Source of the DNA: Dasypus novemcinctus
Lineage: Eukaryota; Chordata; Mammalia; Cingulata; Dasypodidae
NCBI RefSeq assembly: GCF_030445035.2
Contig: NC_080677.1
Span: forward strand, 114,879,263-114,943,262
DNA: 64,000 nt
Direction of reading: 5' to 3'
The notes below the pieces were generated by a model. The model did not search any database and was not told where the DNA came from. It worked only from the letters and a program-made list of their open reading frames with translations. Below, one piece after another: positions 27,401 to 34,942 of this stretch (position 1 is its first letter; the number at the start of each line of letters is the position of its first letter). Both the position numbers and the translations under genes were made by a program.

Positions 27401-28936
27401 ATTGTTTTACTCATACATGAAATTCAGAGTTGGAAGACTCATCAGCAGATTGGAAATGTCTATTTCAGGGACATGACTTTTTCTAAAAGCATTCATTTGT
27501 GAATTCGACTACTTTGGTTCTCATTTTCTTTAATTACTATCTTTTTAGATAATAAGATGTTTATAAAAATGTTTAAATTTGATTGTTTCTCACAGTGCTT
27601 ATCATAGCAACTTGCTTATTGTAGAGTTCCATTAAATTTTTGTTACAATTTATGTCAGTCTTAATGGTGCATTTGTTTTTGTCTTAGTTATGTCAGTCTG
27701 TGATGCCTGTTGGAGTTGATAAAATCTCGACTGCTCAGAAATATGTTCTAGCAAGACGGCGTTTAGTGAAGTTGATCAACAATCGAGCTAAATTGCTTTC
27801 CCTTTGTTCTTGTATCCTTAATGAAACAATAGTAAGACTTGAATGGTGATATTGAAGAAAATTTTCAAATGTAGGACTTGCTCACTTATTCTCACAATAT
27901 TTGGGCAAAACCATTTGAAAATATAATACAAATAATCTTATTTTCTTCTCCCAGTAAATGCCTTATATATATGAACTGAAAAGCTTTTAGAGTAGCTAGT
28001 AATACTAGTAATATATTATATACTCTCTCTAAGTAGACAATAAGGGCACCAGAGACTGGTCACAAGTCTTCTCATAGTCCACAACTCCTCCTCCTCAGTT
28101 TGCTGATTTCTGTGGAGGCACCTTCCTTGGAACCCTACATCTGTTTGTTAGATGAAGGTTGTAGCTAAATACATCACTAAGTGGGTTCAGTCTCTTCTTC
28201 TTCTCCTCCTCCTCAGAAATTTTTTTTTCCCAAAAATATATGATGAGATTGTTTTTCTTTAACCTGAGTTCTTACATATAGTTATCATAGAGACCTGCCT
28301 ATATATTTTTTGGCGTCATCTGGAATATTACTTGTTGCATTGCACCCCCACTGATTCTCAAGATTCTTTGTTTACCTCCAGGACTGTATTGAAAAGTAGA
28401 AGACTACAAGGTAAACTTTATTCTGCAAATTAGTGAAACAAATGCCTATATGCCCATATGTGTTAGTGCTTTGAAAGGGTAGTTACAATTCTTTTTTTTA
28501 ATGCTTCCAGATTACTAAAAATAGATTGGGTAATCCAGAGCTACTTAGTTACTAGTCATAACCATTTTTTGTGTTTTAACTCTGTCTATGGGAAATCGAA
28601 CTGAGTATAAGAGTATTCTAAAGGCTGTTCATCAGTTGCTCATTAGCTTCTTTAAGTTAAGGCTGATCCAGTTCCAGAGTCCCTTGGTCACAAATTAATG
28701 TCCAGAAGCATGAAAGTAGGTCAGCGTAGGCCATGATTCTTATTACTGGAGTGAATTTCTGTTCCTGATGAGGATGTGGTGGATTCTTGGGTAGGAAGAA
28801 ACAGAAGAAAAGCTTGAGAACCAGTGAAATGCTTTTCCAGGGGCCTCCATTTTCTGAAAGTTGAAAATAGAGTTCCTGATCTTGAACTATATCTTTTCAT
28901 GGTACTCTTGTTCATTTCATCATTTTCTTAGACTGT

Positions 28937-28983
<47 letters not shown>

Positions 28984-30867
28984 TTGCAAAGCTGGTTTGA
29001 CAGTGTCTTTTATCTATAGATTCCTTTGCCTCAGAAACCAATCTGGATTTTAGGAGTGGGCTGAACATGGTGAGCCAACATGATATAGACCAGGTAACGG
29101 CCTATTCTCATACTTTTTTTTTTTTTAAGTTAAAAAGAAAGTCTGATGGATTAGTAAGATTTAACAGTTATATGACTTTGAACAACTTCTGTGTGTTCAT
29201 TTCCTCTTTTAAGAAATAGGAATGATAATACATTCTCAAAGAGTCATATCAGAATTAAGTATTCAATAATTGATAGGCATTATTATCTGCAAACTCCAGT
29301 TCTGATGTAGAGAACAGGAATTCTGTTTCTTTTGATTTCTTTTAGGCACAAAGTCTCACTCAGTATTTCATTTTTCAAGAAATAATCTAGTGGTAAAAAT
29401 GTGATCAACCATTAAAATTCCACTATACTAGACTTAGACTATATTATATTATTATACAGGATTGTGCTGTTAGTAAACTCTTGATCAATATTGTAGAAAT
29501 GAATGAAGAGCATTCCAAAAACAATGAAAATGAAAACTGCATGTTAAACTAATACCAAAGTCTTATTCTTAACAAAGCAGGTATCAGTGTTGGTAATTAG
29601 AGAAGGTAATTTACAGCTAGATCTGCTACTAGGCATCTGAATGTCCTTAGTAGTGATTTGATAAAACCTCTCTTCTTCCCTAATCTCTTTGTCATGTCTT
29701 TCTTAAAGCTGAAGGTTGGGTCTTATCCAGGAAAGAGAGGTACAGGTACAGCAACCTCCAGACCACACCCATTTAGATGCTATAGATACCATGCCCTCAT
29801 CCTAGTCCTTACTCCTTTTGCCCCTTACTGACTTCATAAAAACAGTTCTTTTTTTTTTTTTTTGCAAGGCTTGTTTAGGGAAGCTAGTGTTAAATGAAAC
29901 CATGTGCAGGATTAGCCAAGAATAGATCATCCTGAAGATGTTTAATAAATATATAGCAAATTAATGATTGTTATTGTTTCATTTAGACTGGTCTAAAGTT
30001 AGAAAAAAATGCAGGTAGAAAAATAATCCTCTCTGTGTTGTGATTTAAAATTTTTTTTTCATTTTTTGTTTAGTTTTTTGAGTTTTTTTCTTTTTACTTT
30101 TATTTATTTTTGTATGTTTTTATATTTGTGTGCTGTAGTTTTTAATGTAAATATTGAAGGCAGGTAGATTCATCTAATTTCGAATTTAATTTTAGCATTT
30201 CAGTGTAATAAAAAAGATACATCCGAAATTGCATATGCATTCTAAAATACAGATGAATACTAAAATACATATGAATTCTAGAGAATATACTTGATTACCC
30301 TCACCCCATTCATATTTCTTGAATTTTAAACCATGCAAATAGTTTTTAAAAATTGCAAAATAAAGCCTCCTTTCCCACCTACCCTTTGTTTCTTTGCCCC
30401 AACGCACCCACTCTTAATAACTTCCATCCAGGAAATGTTTTTGTGCATATGTCAGTAAATAGCAGCAGTATCAACAATTGTTATTTAAAGCAGATTTAAA
30501 AATTTACACTTTTATACAAAAATGGAAAGAGAGAAAACATTAGTATCATCCCCCAAAATTCTAGGGTGAGAAATGTGAATGTTTAGTTAGTTTGGTACAT
30601 GAGAAAGGACTGCATTATAAAAATTCAAAAATATTTTAAATTGGAAAATACAGGATAAAAGACATATTTGAGACTGCAGTTTCAATAATAAAATGTCATC
30701 TTTGTTAATTTTAGCTTCAGGCTGATGCTGTCAATGCTTTTGGAGAATCACTGCAAAAGAAACTTCTGGACATTGAAGGATTATATTCAAAAATTCGATC
30801 CCGCTATAGTTTTATACAAGCCCTTGTCAGACGTATCCGTGGCCTGCTGAGGATATCAAGAAATTGA
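292..30867 (+). CDS. NUP205: NUP205 (nuclear pore inner-ring scaffold), C-terminal part, 13 exons
   Basis: NUP205 is a large alpha-solenoid nucleoporin of the NUP93 subcomplex, which builds the inner ring of the nuclear pore and contacts NUP93 and NUP35. Coding exons seen: 292-440, 900-1091, 2333-2454, 4878-5016, 6741-6867, 18777-18847, 19915-20043, 20236-20359, 24473-24639, 27688-27811, 28282-28410, 29020-29093 and 30715-30867. All have AG/GT borders and the phases join without a stop, giving about 565 codons ending in GLLRISRN-stop. The protein is recognised from runs such as [51 protein letters not shown] and [12 protein letters not shown]. The human protein is about 2,000 residues, so roughly the last quarter is here and the 5' exons lie before the window. 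No frameshift is seen, so the gene looks functional. Intron 5 (about 11.9 kb) is swollen by an antisense L1 and stacked SINEs. Confidence 0.96.
900..1091 (+). CDS. NUP205: NUP205 coding exon 2 of the window (192 bp)
   Basis: Acceptor 'ccttcag' before 900; donor gtaagc at 1092. It is a phase-0 exon of exactly 64 codons, reading [15 protein letters not shown] to [11 protein letters not shown]. It carries part of the helical solenoid repeat. No stop or indel is visible. Confidence 0.95.
1297..1672 (+). mobile_element. DAS-type tRNA-derived SINE
   Basis: Full-length SINE with a tRNA-like head (A box-like 'ggcccagtggttagggc', B box-like 'ggttcaaaccc'), a CpG-rich body and an A-rich tail. It is flanked by a perfect 13-bp target duplication gaaatgatcttga at 1284-1296 and 1673-1685. 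The perfect duplication and CpG content suggest a young copy. Open frames across it are SINE artefacts. Confidence 0.95.
2100..2200 (-). repeat. MIR-like relic
   Basis: Degenerate stretch with 'gcaaggcacta' and 'atttaatcatcataaaaacccc', resembling the antisense MIR core. Very diverged; low confidence. The rest of 1686-2332 is intron where I recognise nothing. Confidence 0.4.
2333..2454 (+). CDS. NUP205: NUP205 coding exon 3 of the window (122 bp)
   Basis: Acceptor AG at 2331-2332; donor gtaagt at 2455. Reads [17 protein letters not shown] to DMRPEMDPQ and ends with the first two bases (ag) of a split codon. A 139-bp exon follows; together they keep the frame (261 bp). Confidence 0.95.
3392..3758 (-). 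mobile_element. DAS SINE (antisense), nested
   Basis: Starts with the T-rich tail and ends with the inverted head 'gggccaagtccgtttccc'. The 16-bp duplication tattttacttcacttt (3376-3391 and 3759-3774) shows insertion into the tail of the outer SINE. CpG-rich body, so probably young. Confidence 0.93.
3883..4307 (+). mobile_element. DAS SINE (sense, 'ggctcaactgatagagc' head), nested
   Basis: The tRNA-like head differs from the 'ggcccagtggttagggc' type, marking a second DAS subfamily. Target duplication is 9 of 10: gaggccgcag at 3873-3882 and gaggccccag at 4308-4317. It lies inside the outer SINE in the opposite orientation. Confidence 0.9.
4399..4877. other. NUP205 intron 3, remainder
   Basis: About 480 bp of AT-rich intron ending in the pyrimidine tract of the next acceptor. 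No repeat family or gene recognised. The first part of the intron (2455-3345) is likewise plain AT-rich sequence. Confidence 0.6.
4878..5016 (+). CDS. NUP205: NUP205 coding exon 4 of the window (139 bp)
   Basis: The AG at 4876-4877 sits only about 16 bases after the pyrimidine tract ends, inside 'aatgaaatgaattaag', so the acceptor is weaker than its neighbours. Donor gtaata at 5017. Reads [20 protein letters not shown] to [12 protein letters not shown]. The split codon formed with the previous exon is AGA (Arg), where I recall Ser in human. Confidence 0.92.
5297..5403 (+). repeat. Left arm of a 107-bp inverted duplication
   Basis: Reverse complement of 5933-6039 with 4 mismatches in 107 positions and no gap, counted by eye. 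The outer part is identical; all mismatches are in the last 20 bases toward the loop. Confidence 0.95.
5933..6130 (+). mobile_element. MER5-like hAT-Charlie element carrying the right arm of the inverted duplication (5933-6039)
   Basis: From about 5943 the sequence resembles the MER5A terminus (ggttctc... then cagaatcacctgaggaactt), a non-autonomous hAT element. The 107-bp arm also includes about 10 bases of flank beyond that terminus, so the left arm at 5297 is an inverted copy of half the element plus flank. Confidence 0.65.
6131..6740. other. NUP205 intron 4, remainder
   Basis: About 600 bp of AT-rich intron up to the acceptor at 6740; nothing recognised. The stretch 5404-5470 contains an L2/MIR-like fragment ('cagtatttattgagagtcttt'). 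Confidence 0.5.
6741..6867 (+). CDS. NUP205: NUP205 coding exon 5 of the window (127 bp)
   Basis: Acceptor 'gacttag' ends at 6740; donor gtgagt at 6868. Reads [20 protein letters not shown] to GIISKAALP plus the first base of a Gly codon. It is followed by the largest intron of the gene in this window (6868-18776). Confidence 0.95.
6900..7110 (-). mobile_element. LINE 3'-end-like repeat fragment (family shared with 45.2 and 52.0 kb)
   Basis: Begins with T-rich DNA and contains 'gggggattcccat', 'tacattcattgcaattgata' and 'tttggagcattgccact'. The same block occurs antisense at 45187-47700 and sense at 51980-52212, so this is an interspersed LINE-like 3' end ending in A-rich sequence. Confidence 0.7.
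7770..7930. repeat. L2-like relic with (TTA)n
   Basis: A short TTA run (7770-7786) leads into 'ctgagtgcttactatgtgcc' and 'gaaagctcatcctttact', the pattern of mammalian L2 3' ends. The preceding 7110-7770 is intron without a recognised element. Confidence 0.5.
8100..8287 (-). mobile_element. Old L1M-type fragment
   Basis: AT-rich block resembling antisense L1M 3' DNA ('aaatgaaatcataccatatac', 'tgtagtcctacctcat'), immediately before a younger L1. Family assignment is approximate. Confidence 0.45.
10252..10675 (-). mobile_element. DAS SINE inside the L1
   Basis: T-rich start and inverted tRNA-like head ending 'gagccatatccgcttccc'. Perfect 14-bp duplication agaggtgaggtttt at 10238-10251 and 10676-10689. 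It is younger than the L1. Confidence 0.95.
12451..12556 (-). mobile_element. SINE stack, copy 1 (short tRNA-head fragment)
   Basis: Antisense tRNA-like SINE head (gaactctggacctcgtatg, ccagtgagccacatgggctcccc). Flanked by L1 target-like 'tgtaagtttttt' (12438) and 'tgagttgtttttt' (12558). Confidence 0.75.
12571..12683 (-). mobile_element. SINE stack, copy 2
   Basis: A second antisense short SINE ('agaaggcactggaaacgaac', 'agtgggccacataggctccc') directly follows copy 1. The right junction is ctaagttttt at 12684-12693. Confidence 0.75.
12694..12797 (-). mobile_element. SINE stack, copy 3
   Basis: Short antisense SINE with 'agaaggcacctgggacctcc' and a degenerate head. The right junction is cataagtttt at 12798-12807. 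Confidence 0.7.
12808..13283 (-). mobile_element. SINE stack, copy 4: multimeric DAS SINE
   Basis: 476 bp with three tandem 'aggaggcactggga'-type modules (about 12898, 13085 and 13207) and a terminal inverted head 'gagccacatctgcttccc'. Flanked by perfect cataagtttt duplications at 12798 and 13284. The same multimeric form occurs near 22.4 and 39.9 kb. Confidence 0.9.
13294..13726 (-). mobile_element. SINE stack, copy 5: full-length DAS SINE
   Basis: Long CpG-bearing body and inverted head 'gttgagccaaacccacttcc'. Perfect cataagtttt duplications at 13284-13293 and 13727-13736. The L1 resumes at 13727. Confidence 0.93.
14811..16117. other. NUP205 intron 5, middle part
   Basis: Unannotated intron. 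14830-15060 has weak L2-like character ('agtatttagtgagttcatgctc'). 15060-16117 shows no recognised repeat, and a 73-codon frame near 15685 has no protein-like support. Confidence 0.45.
16132..16527 (-). mobile_element. DAS SINE (antisense)
   Basis: T-rich start and inverted head 'gttgagccaagtccgcttcc'. The target duplication is imperfect (tttattacttggta near 16118 and tttattactttgta near 16529), giving edges to within a few bases. Confidence 0.9.
16693..16768 (+). repeat. Left copy of a 76-bp direct repeat around an L1 fragment
   Basis: Shares 'ttgcagagatcaga' and 'gtttgaggacaaagaggg' with 17161-17236, in the same order and spacing, with scattered substitutions. Confidence 0.85.
16769..17160 (-). 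mobile_element. L1 3'UTR fragment (antisense)
   Basis: Matches the 3'UTR of the 8.3-kb L1 copy ('aagcagttttattgagatatattcac', split over 16790-16816, then 'ttatccatgttgtcatat'). Truncated at both ends; a run of A closes the right side. Sits exactly between the two 76-bp repeats. Confidence 0.85.
17161..17236 (+). repeat. Right copy of the 76-bp direct repeat
   Basis: Partner of 16693-16768 and same length; see the finding for interpretation. Confidence 0.85.
17237..18440. other. NUP205 intron 5, 3' part
   Basis: AT-rich intron. 17735-17800 resembles an L1 3' end ('gtacacctaaaatgggtgaa'). A C-run lies at 18068-18076. No gene seen. Confidence 0.45.
18441..18657 (+). mobile_element. Dimeric tRNA-derived SINE (sense)
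   Basis: Two tRNA-like heads in tandem (ggggagtagatgtggctcaa at 18441 and ggggagctgatgtcgcttag at 18566) separated by an A-rich linker, then a TG run to about 18678. Ends only 99 bp before the acceptor of the 71-bp NUP205 exon. Confidence 0.8.
18777..18847 (+). CDS. NUP205: NUP205 coding exon 6 of the window (71 bp)
   Basis: Acceptor 'ttatag' ends at 18776; donor gtaact at 18848. Reads (G)[18 protein letters not shown] then IGRFQ. From memory the human protein has about two more residues in the acidic LDV stretch, so this small exon may carry an in-frame 6-bp deletion; an alignment is needed to confirm. Confidence 0.93.
19915..20043 (+). CDS. NUP205: NUP205 coding exon 7 of the window (129 bp)
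   Basis: Strong acceptor 'tttctttcttag' ends at 19914; donor gtaaga at 20044. Phase-0 exon of 43 codons, reading [20 protein letters not shown] to [11 protein letters not shown]. Confidence 0.95.
20236..20359 (+). CDS. NUP205: NUP205 coding exon 8 of the window (124 bp)
   Basis: Acceptor 'cattgtag' ends at 20235; donor gtgagc at 20360. Reads [20 protein letters not shown] to [11 protein letters not shown]. It seems one residue shorter than the human sequence I recall (SSPTFQ against SSTFQ here). The preceding intron is only 192 bp. Confidence 0.94.
21165..22371 (-). mobile_element. Old L1 fragment (antisense)
   Basis: Antisense 3'UTR-type start ('caataaaattcacccattg') followed by ORF2-type antisense DNA ('ttgtcagatatatgctttgtaaa', over 21735-21757). 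Highly diverged and non-coding. The region 20360-21165 before it shows nothing recognisable. Confidence 0.7.
22372..22750 (-). mobile_element. Multimeric DAS SINE in old L1
   Basis: Two 'ggaggcacaggga / ggagtcactgga' modules and inverted heads ('cttgagccatctctgctccc', 'gagccacatccatgtccc'). No clear target duplication, consistent with an older copy. Confidence 0.85.
22751..24470. other. NUP205 intron 8, 3' part, L1M-like relics and (TG)n
   Basis: 22760-23700 has a diverged antisense L1-like feel ('ctttcattctgaagaatttc', 'gaaaatgtcttgattttac') but no certain boundaries. A TG run lies at 24106-24126 followed by a GGT-rich stretch. No coding support. Confidence 0.45.
24473..24639 (+). CDS. NUP205: NUP205 coding exon 9 of the window (167 bp)
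   Basis: AG at 24471-24472; donor gtatga at 24640. Reads (E)[20 protein letters not shown] to [13 protein letters not shown]. The acceptor 'atcaactcattag' is pyrimidine-poor, but phase and protein match fix it. Confidence 0.94.
25375..25560 (-). repeat. MIR (antisense)
   Basis: Matches the antisense MIR pattern: 'gagtgcttaaaatatgccag', 'gaggttactgagacacagaag', then 'cacgtagctagcaagta'. Old mammalian SINE. 24640-25374 before it is intron with nothing recognised. Confidence 0.7.
25630..27190 (+). mobile_element. HAL1/L1M-type LINE remnant (sense)
   Basis: Contains ORF1/HAL1-type DNA: 'gaaaagacatatttaaagtg', 'ccagataaacaaaagctgag', 'gaccagccctacaagaaatg'. HAL1 elements carry only the ORF1 half of an L1. 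25630-26330 is GC-richer and may be the 5' part. The reading frame is broken; sense orientation, unlike the younger L1 copies here. Confidence 0.65.
27688..27811 (+). CDS. NUP205: NUP205 coding exon 10 of the window (124 bp)
   Basis: Acceptor 'tttttgtcttag' ends at 27687; donor gtatcc at 27812. Reads [20 protein letters not shown] to [10 protein letters not shown], ending one base into a Phe codon. Confidence 0.94.
28282..28410 (+). CDS. NUP205: NUP205 coding exon 11 of the window (129 bp)
   Basis: AG at 28280-28281; donor gtaaac at 28411. Reads (F)[20 protein letters not shown] to VLKSRRLQ. This is the hydrophobic, aromatic-rich helix pair of the C-terminal solenoid tail. Confidence 0.94.
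28941..28982. repeat. (TA)n microsatellite next to a NUP205 acceptor
   Basis: 21 perfect TA units ending 37 bp before the exon at 29020. Confidence 0.98.
29020..29093 (+). CDS. NUP205: NUP205 coding exon 12 of the window (74 bp)
   Basis: AG at 29018-29019; donor gtaacg at 29094. Reads (D)[19 protein letters not shown] then HDIDQ. A 42-bp TA microsatellite ends 37 bp upstream of the exon, next to the usual branch-point zone. Confidence 0.93.
29094..30714. other. NUP205 last intron
   Basis: 1.6 kb of AT-rich intron with T-rich patches near 29110, 29848 and 30050-30125. No repeat family or gene recognised. Confidence 0.5.
30715..30867 (+). CDS. NUP205: NUP205 terminal coding exon with stop codon
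   Basis: AG at 30713-30714. Reads [19 protein letters not shown] to [13 protein letters not shown], then TGA at 30865-30867. The 3'UTR follows; the first AATAAA signals are at 31039-31044 and 31136-31141. Confidence 0.96.
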   Translation, partial: LQADAVNAFGESLQKKLLDIEGLYSKIRSRYSFIQALVRRIRGLLRISRN

Positions 30868-31038
30868 GAGCCTGTGCTTATACTCTTCTATGGAAGAGAT
30901 GAATTGGGAAATACTGTTTCCTTTTTATAGATTAGTTTGTTTCTAAATTATGACCAAAAATATTTTGCTATTTCTTTCTTTATATATGGACATCTTTTCT
31001 GTAAACTTCTTTACCTGGTTCCATCTTCACTAGTGAAA

Positions 31039-31141
31039 AATAAATACTTTTTAGAAAAAGAAAAGAAAACAAATGAATGGTCAATCTTTTTGAAATTTTA
31101 TCTAGAAAATGATAACAATTATTGGGAACTCAACAAATAAA
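31039..31141 (+). promoter_or_regulatory. Candidate NUP205 polyadenylation signals
   Basis: Two AATAAA hexamers lie 172 and 269 bases after the stop (31039-31044 and 31136-31141); the second is followed by a GT-containing stretch. These would give a short 3'UTR. Which one is used cannot be read from sequence. Confidence 0.55.
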
Positions 31142-32279
31142 CCTTCCACAGTGGTGCTAAGTGCTAAATTAAAGGCATATTTTGGAAACTTTAATTTTTT
31201 CTCTCTTTTACCCACATTACTTTTATGATATTCTGGTTTACTCTGTGGGGGTAGAGCAGGTAATACACTAAAACCATTCTTTTTTATAGAATAGTGTGCT
31301 TAATGTTGTGAATAACATATTATAGAACTGTTTTTAAAAGTTTCCTTTTCTAAAATTATTTTACTTTTGCCCTATTAAATATATTTTCTGCAATAAATGA
31401 CAGTTTACATTTCTGAGAAATGATAATGAAATTTCTCAAACTAATTTTCTGCCTTTATTTCTCATATAATAAATATGGCTACAACTAGGACAAAAGAATT
31501 TTATATAGTCACTACTTGCTTATCCAATTGTATTGATGTTCAAGTGACTTTGTGATGTGAAAGTGCATTTTTTCCCTTAGCCAGCAATTTCAGCATAATA
31601 TATAGGAGACTGCTGAGAGTCTTATTTATGAGGTTTTTTTTTTTTTCCATCTAATTATAAAATTTCCTTGGCTTTTAAGCATACTTTTAAAAGGCTTTGT
31701 CATTGTGATATATTTCTGTCCATCATTTATAAAAATTAGTCTTTAGCTGGAAAGCATCTTGGTTAATAAATAGAAGTCTTAGAGGGATATGGATGAATAA
31801 ATAACTGTATCCAAAATGTAATAACGCCAGTTGTTCTATTGGTCAGGCATATGGTAATCTTTATCATCTGGAACACAAAATAATTAGGAAAGAGCCTGAG
31901 CACAGAATCAAACCATTTTCTAAACCTCGTAAGTATGAAACCTTCCATAGGACCGAGAGATTAAATTGGGGATTAATTAAAATTTTGGATTTACTAAACT
32001 TCAGTACCTCCTTTCCTCATCATTTATTCCAAAACTACAGCAGACTCTGGATCAGAAGTTGGGGCAGAAGAGGAGTGAGGGTAGGATGGGTGGAAAGTGT
32101 TACAGTTACATGTGTGCTTCTTAAGAAGGCTGACCAGAAATGTTCCCTCTATGATACAGCAGGAGTGAGGACAGAGAATATGCATCCTGACTCAGCATTC
32201 TGTTACCTGGGGTGTGGAGGGAGGGTGTTAGGTGTAGCATGTACGTTTTGGCAAGGCAAAAAGAAATATTAAGGGTTTC

Positions 32280-33900
32280 TCTGGATTATATAACTAGAAA
32301 TAGAAATTCTGGGTTGGAGGACATGAATGCCTTAAATCACTTGCAATAAGTGATTGTATTAATTTACTCCTACCAGTGAGGAAAGAATTCCTGTTTGTCT
32401 ATATATCATTGATAACACTTTGAATTGTAATGCTTTTAAAGTTTTGCTAACCTGATGGGTGTGAAATTGTATCCCAGGTGATTTGTATATTTTGTATATT
32501 TGTATATTATTGGTCGTTCATTTTTTTTGTTTCTTAGTTTCATTGTGGGTTGTTTATCTTTTTCTTTTTGATGTGTAAGAGGTAATTATAAATTCAGAAT
32601 GGTTTTAGCCGTTTCAGTTTTCTGCTTGCAGACATTTTCTTGCAGTATTTTGGGTTATCTTTTTTTTAACTTTTTATGATATAGAAGTTTTGCATTTTAA
32701 TGTAGTCAAGTGTATCAGTGTTTTCTGCAGTGGTTTGTGCTTTTTATGTTTTATCTAAAGTTTTCCTCTACGATCATAAAGATGCTCTCCTGTGAATTTC
32801 TTATAAACATTTTAATGTAGCCTCAATTGGGTCATTAATCTCTCTGCCATTGATTTTTGTAAATGGTATAAGCTAGGGCGCTAATTTTACTTTACTTTTT
32901 CCATATGGATAATCGATTTTTTCTTTATGATTAAATAGTACATTATTTCCCACTGATGAGTAATGTCACCTCTGTCATATGTCTCATGGCAGCATACTAT
33001 ACACCTTGTTTTTATTGCTTAGTAATATATCTGGGAGATCTTTTTGTATCAGCACAGCAAGTTTCTTTCACACATGCATCTGTAGTGTTTCAGTGTATGT
33101 TTATAGCATGATTTATTTTCTTTTAATGAGTTACTTAATGATTAACATTAAGATTGTTTCCAGTCTTTTACTATAGTGAATGTTTTTGTACCTACAGAAC
33201 TTCATACAGGTGGAAATATATTTTTATGATAATTTGTAGGAGTGGAATCTCTGTTAAAAGGTGTGCTTATCTACATTTTTGATAGTTTTGGCCAAATTGC
33301 TGTCCACAGAAGTTTTAACAACTTTCCCATCACTACTGTGTAACTGTGCCTATTTCCCCACTCTTGTCAATACAGTTTGTTATTAAGCTTTTTGATCTTT
33401 GCCAATCTGGTGAAATGTTATGCCTAGTTACAGTATTAATATATATTTCTTTAATTATGAGTGCTACTGATTATCTTTTCAAATGTTTGATGCATTTGCA
33501 TTTCCTTTTCTATGAACTGTTCATATCCTTTGTCTATTTTTTTTTATTGGATTGTTGGTCTCAGTTTGTAGGAGTTTTTTATATAAAGGAAATCATTGTC
33601 ACTTATTTCACAAATGGTATTCTCTCTCTCTCTCTCTATTTCTCTCTTTCCCTCTTTGCCATAAAGAAATGTTTTAAGAAGTTAATTTTATCAGTCTTTT
33701 CTTTTATTGCTTCTGGGTTTTGTATTATGTTGGCCAGGTGAAAAACCTTCTCATTTTGATAATTATAAAATAATTTCTCCATTTTTTTCTCTAGTGATTT
33801 TAATACTTCATTTCTTTCTTTCGTTTCACTTGTTTTATTTAACCTGTTATTGATGTGGAAATTATTTATGTGTAGAGTATGAGGTAGAAAACCCAACTCT
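32280..33900 (-). mobile_element. Old L1M-type LINE (antisense)
   Basis: Downstream of NUP205. Typical antisense L1 3' phrases, diverged: 'aggagtggaatctctgttaa', 'tttggccaaattgctgtcc', 'ccactcttgtcaatacagt'. A CT run lies at 33619-33652. Reading frames are broken. 31142-32280 before it is spacer with nothing recognised. Confidence 0.65.
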
Positions 33901-34664
33901 TTTTTTTTGCAGGTAGAAAAAGTACCGATGAACCAAACCTAGTTAGATAAATACATTTGTTGAATGATCCATCTCTGGTGCTAAGGATTGCTGGGATGGC
34001 ACTGAAAATGGCTGGAATGATCAAGGATTAAAATTTTAGGAGTCAAGCATCACAGAAGGTCAATGGATAGGAAAATTGAGGCTAGCAGTGAATCTTTGAT
34101 CAAAGTTCTGGTCTCTTGAGGTTTAGACCCTAGATAAAAGGAGTGAAGCCAGAAGGGAGCTCATGACTTGTGAGAATGTGGAACAGCTAAGGTCAAAAAG
34201 TAGATAGGATAGGAGGTAAAATTTTAGAGTTCCACTGGTACAATAGTTCCAGGAGATGACAAAGCCTAATTTATGAACATGGTAGTGAACTGCTGAATTG
34301 GAGTAAAGATGTATGTCACTGGAGGTAAGGAGAACTGGAAAATATGTCTATGAGGCTAAAAAGAAGGCTGTAAGTCAGATGCCACAGCCTTCAGTGAATC
34401 AGGGGACTGCCAAGGAAGCCTTTTGATTAAGGCACCAAGAAGGAGAAAAGGGAAGGCATGAATCTTAAAGGAGGCATTTTTATATGAGAATATTTGAGTA
34501 ATAATGTGAAAATAGCAGTGGAGAGTAGTTCTGCCTTTCTTCTCCATACCTTGTGATTATTTGGGGATATGGGAGAAAGGGCATTTGAAATGGCTCAGGG
34601 GAAGAACCAGGTTTCATTTAAGGCTTTTATCTGTAAGGAGGGGATAAGGTTCCATACAAGGAAT

Positions 34665-34776
34665 CTCAAAAAATATTTATTGCACTTAGAGGATGTGCAG
34701 AGCATTTGTTGGGTACTGGGGATAGAGTCATGAACCAAAGATATGAGGTCCTTGCCCTCGTGTAGCTCACAGTCTG
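34665..34776. repeat. L2-like fragment
   Basis: 'atatttattgcacttagagg', 'ggtactggggatagagtcat' and 'gtagctcacagtctgg' form the standard L2 3'-end pattern. Confidence 0.6.
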
Positions 34777-34942
34777 GTGTCTTGCAACTCAAAACGTGGC
34801 CACAGACTACCACTGGCAGCATCATTTAGGAGCTTTTACACAGAAAGTGAGGTCCCACCTCAAACATACTGAATCACAATCTGCAACTTAACAAAATTCC
34901 CAGTGATTTTAATGCACATTAAAGTTTGAGAAGCACTGGTCA
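34777..34942 (-). mobile_element. MER5A-like hAT element
   Basis: Left end 'cttgcaactcaaaacgtggc', then 'ggcagcatcatttaggagct', right end 'aaagtttgagaagcactgg'. Non-autonomous hAT-Charlie family, about 165 bp, no coding capacity. Confidence 0.75.
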
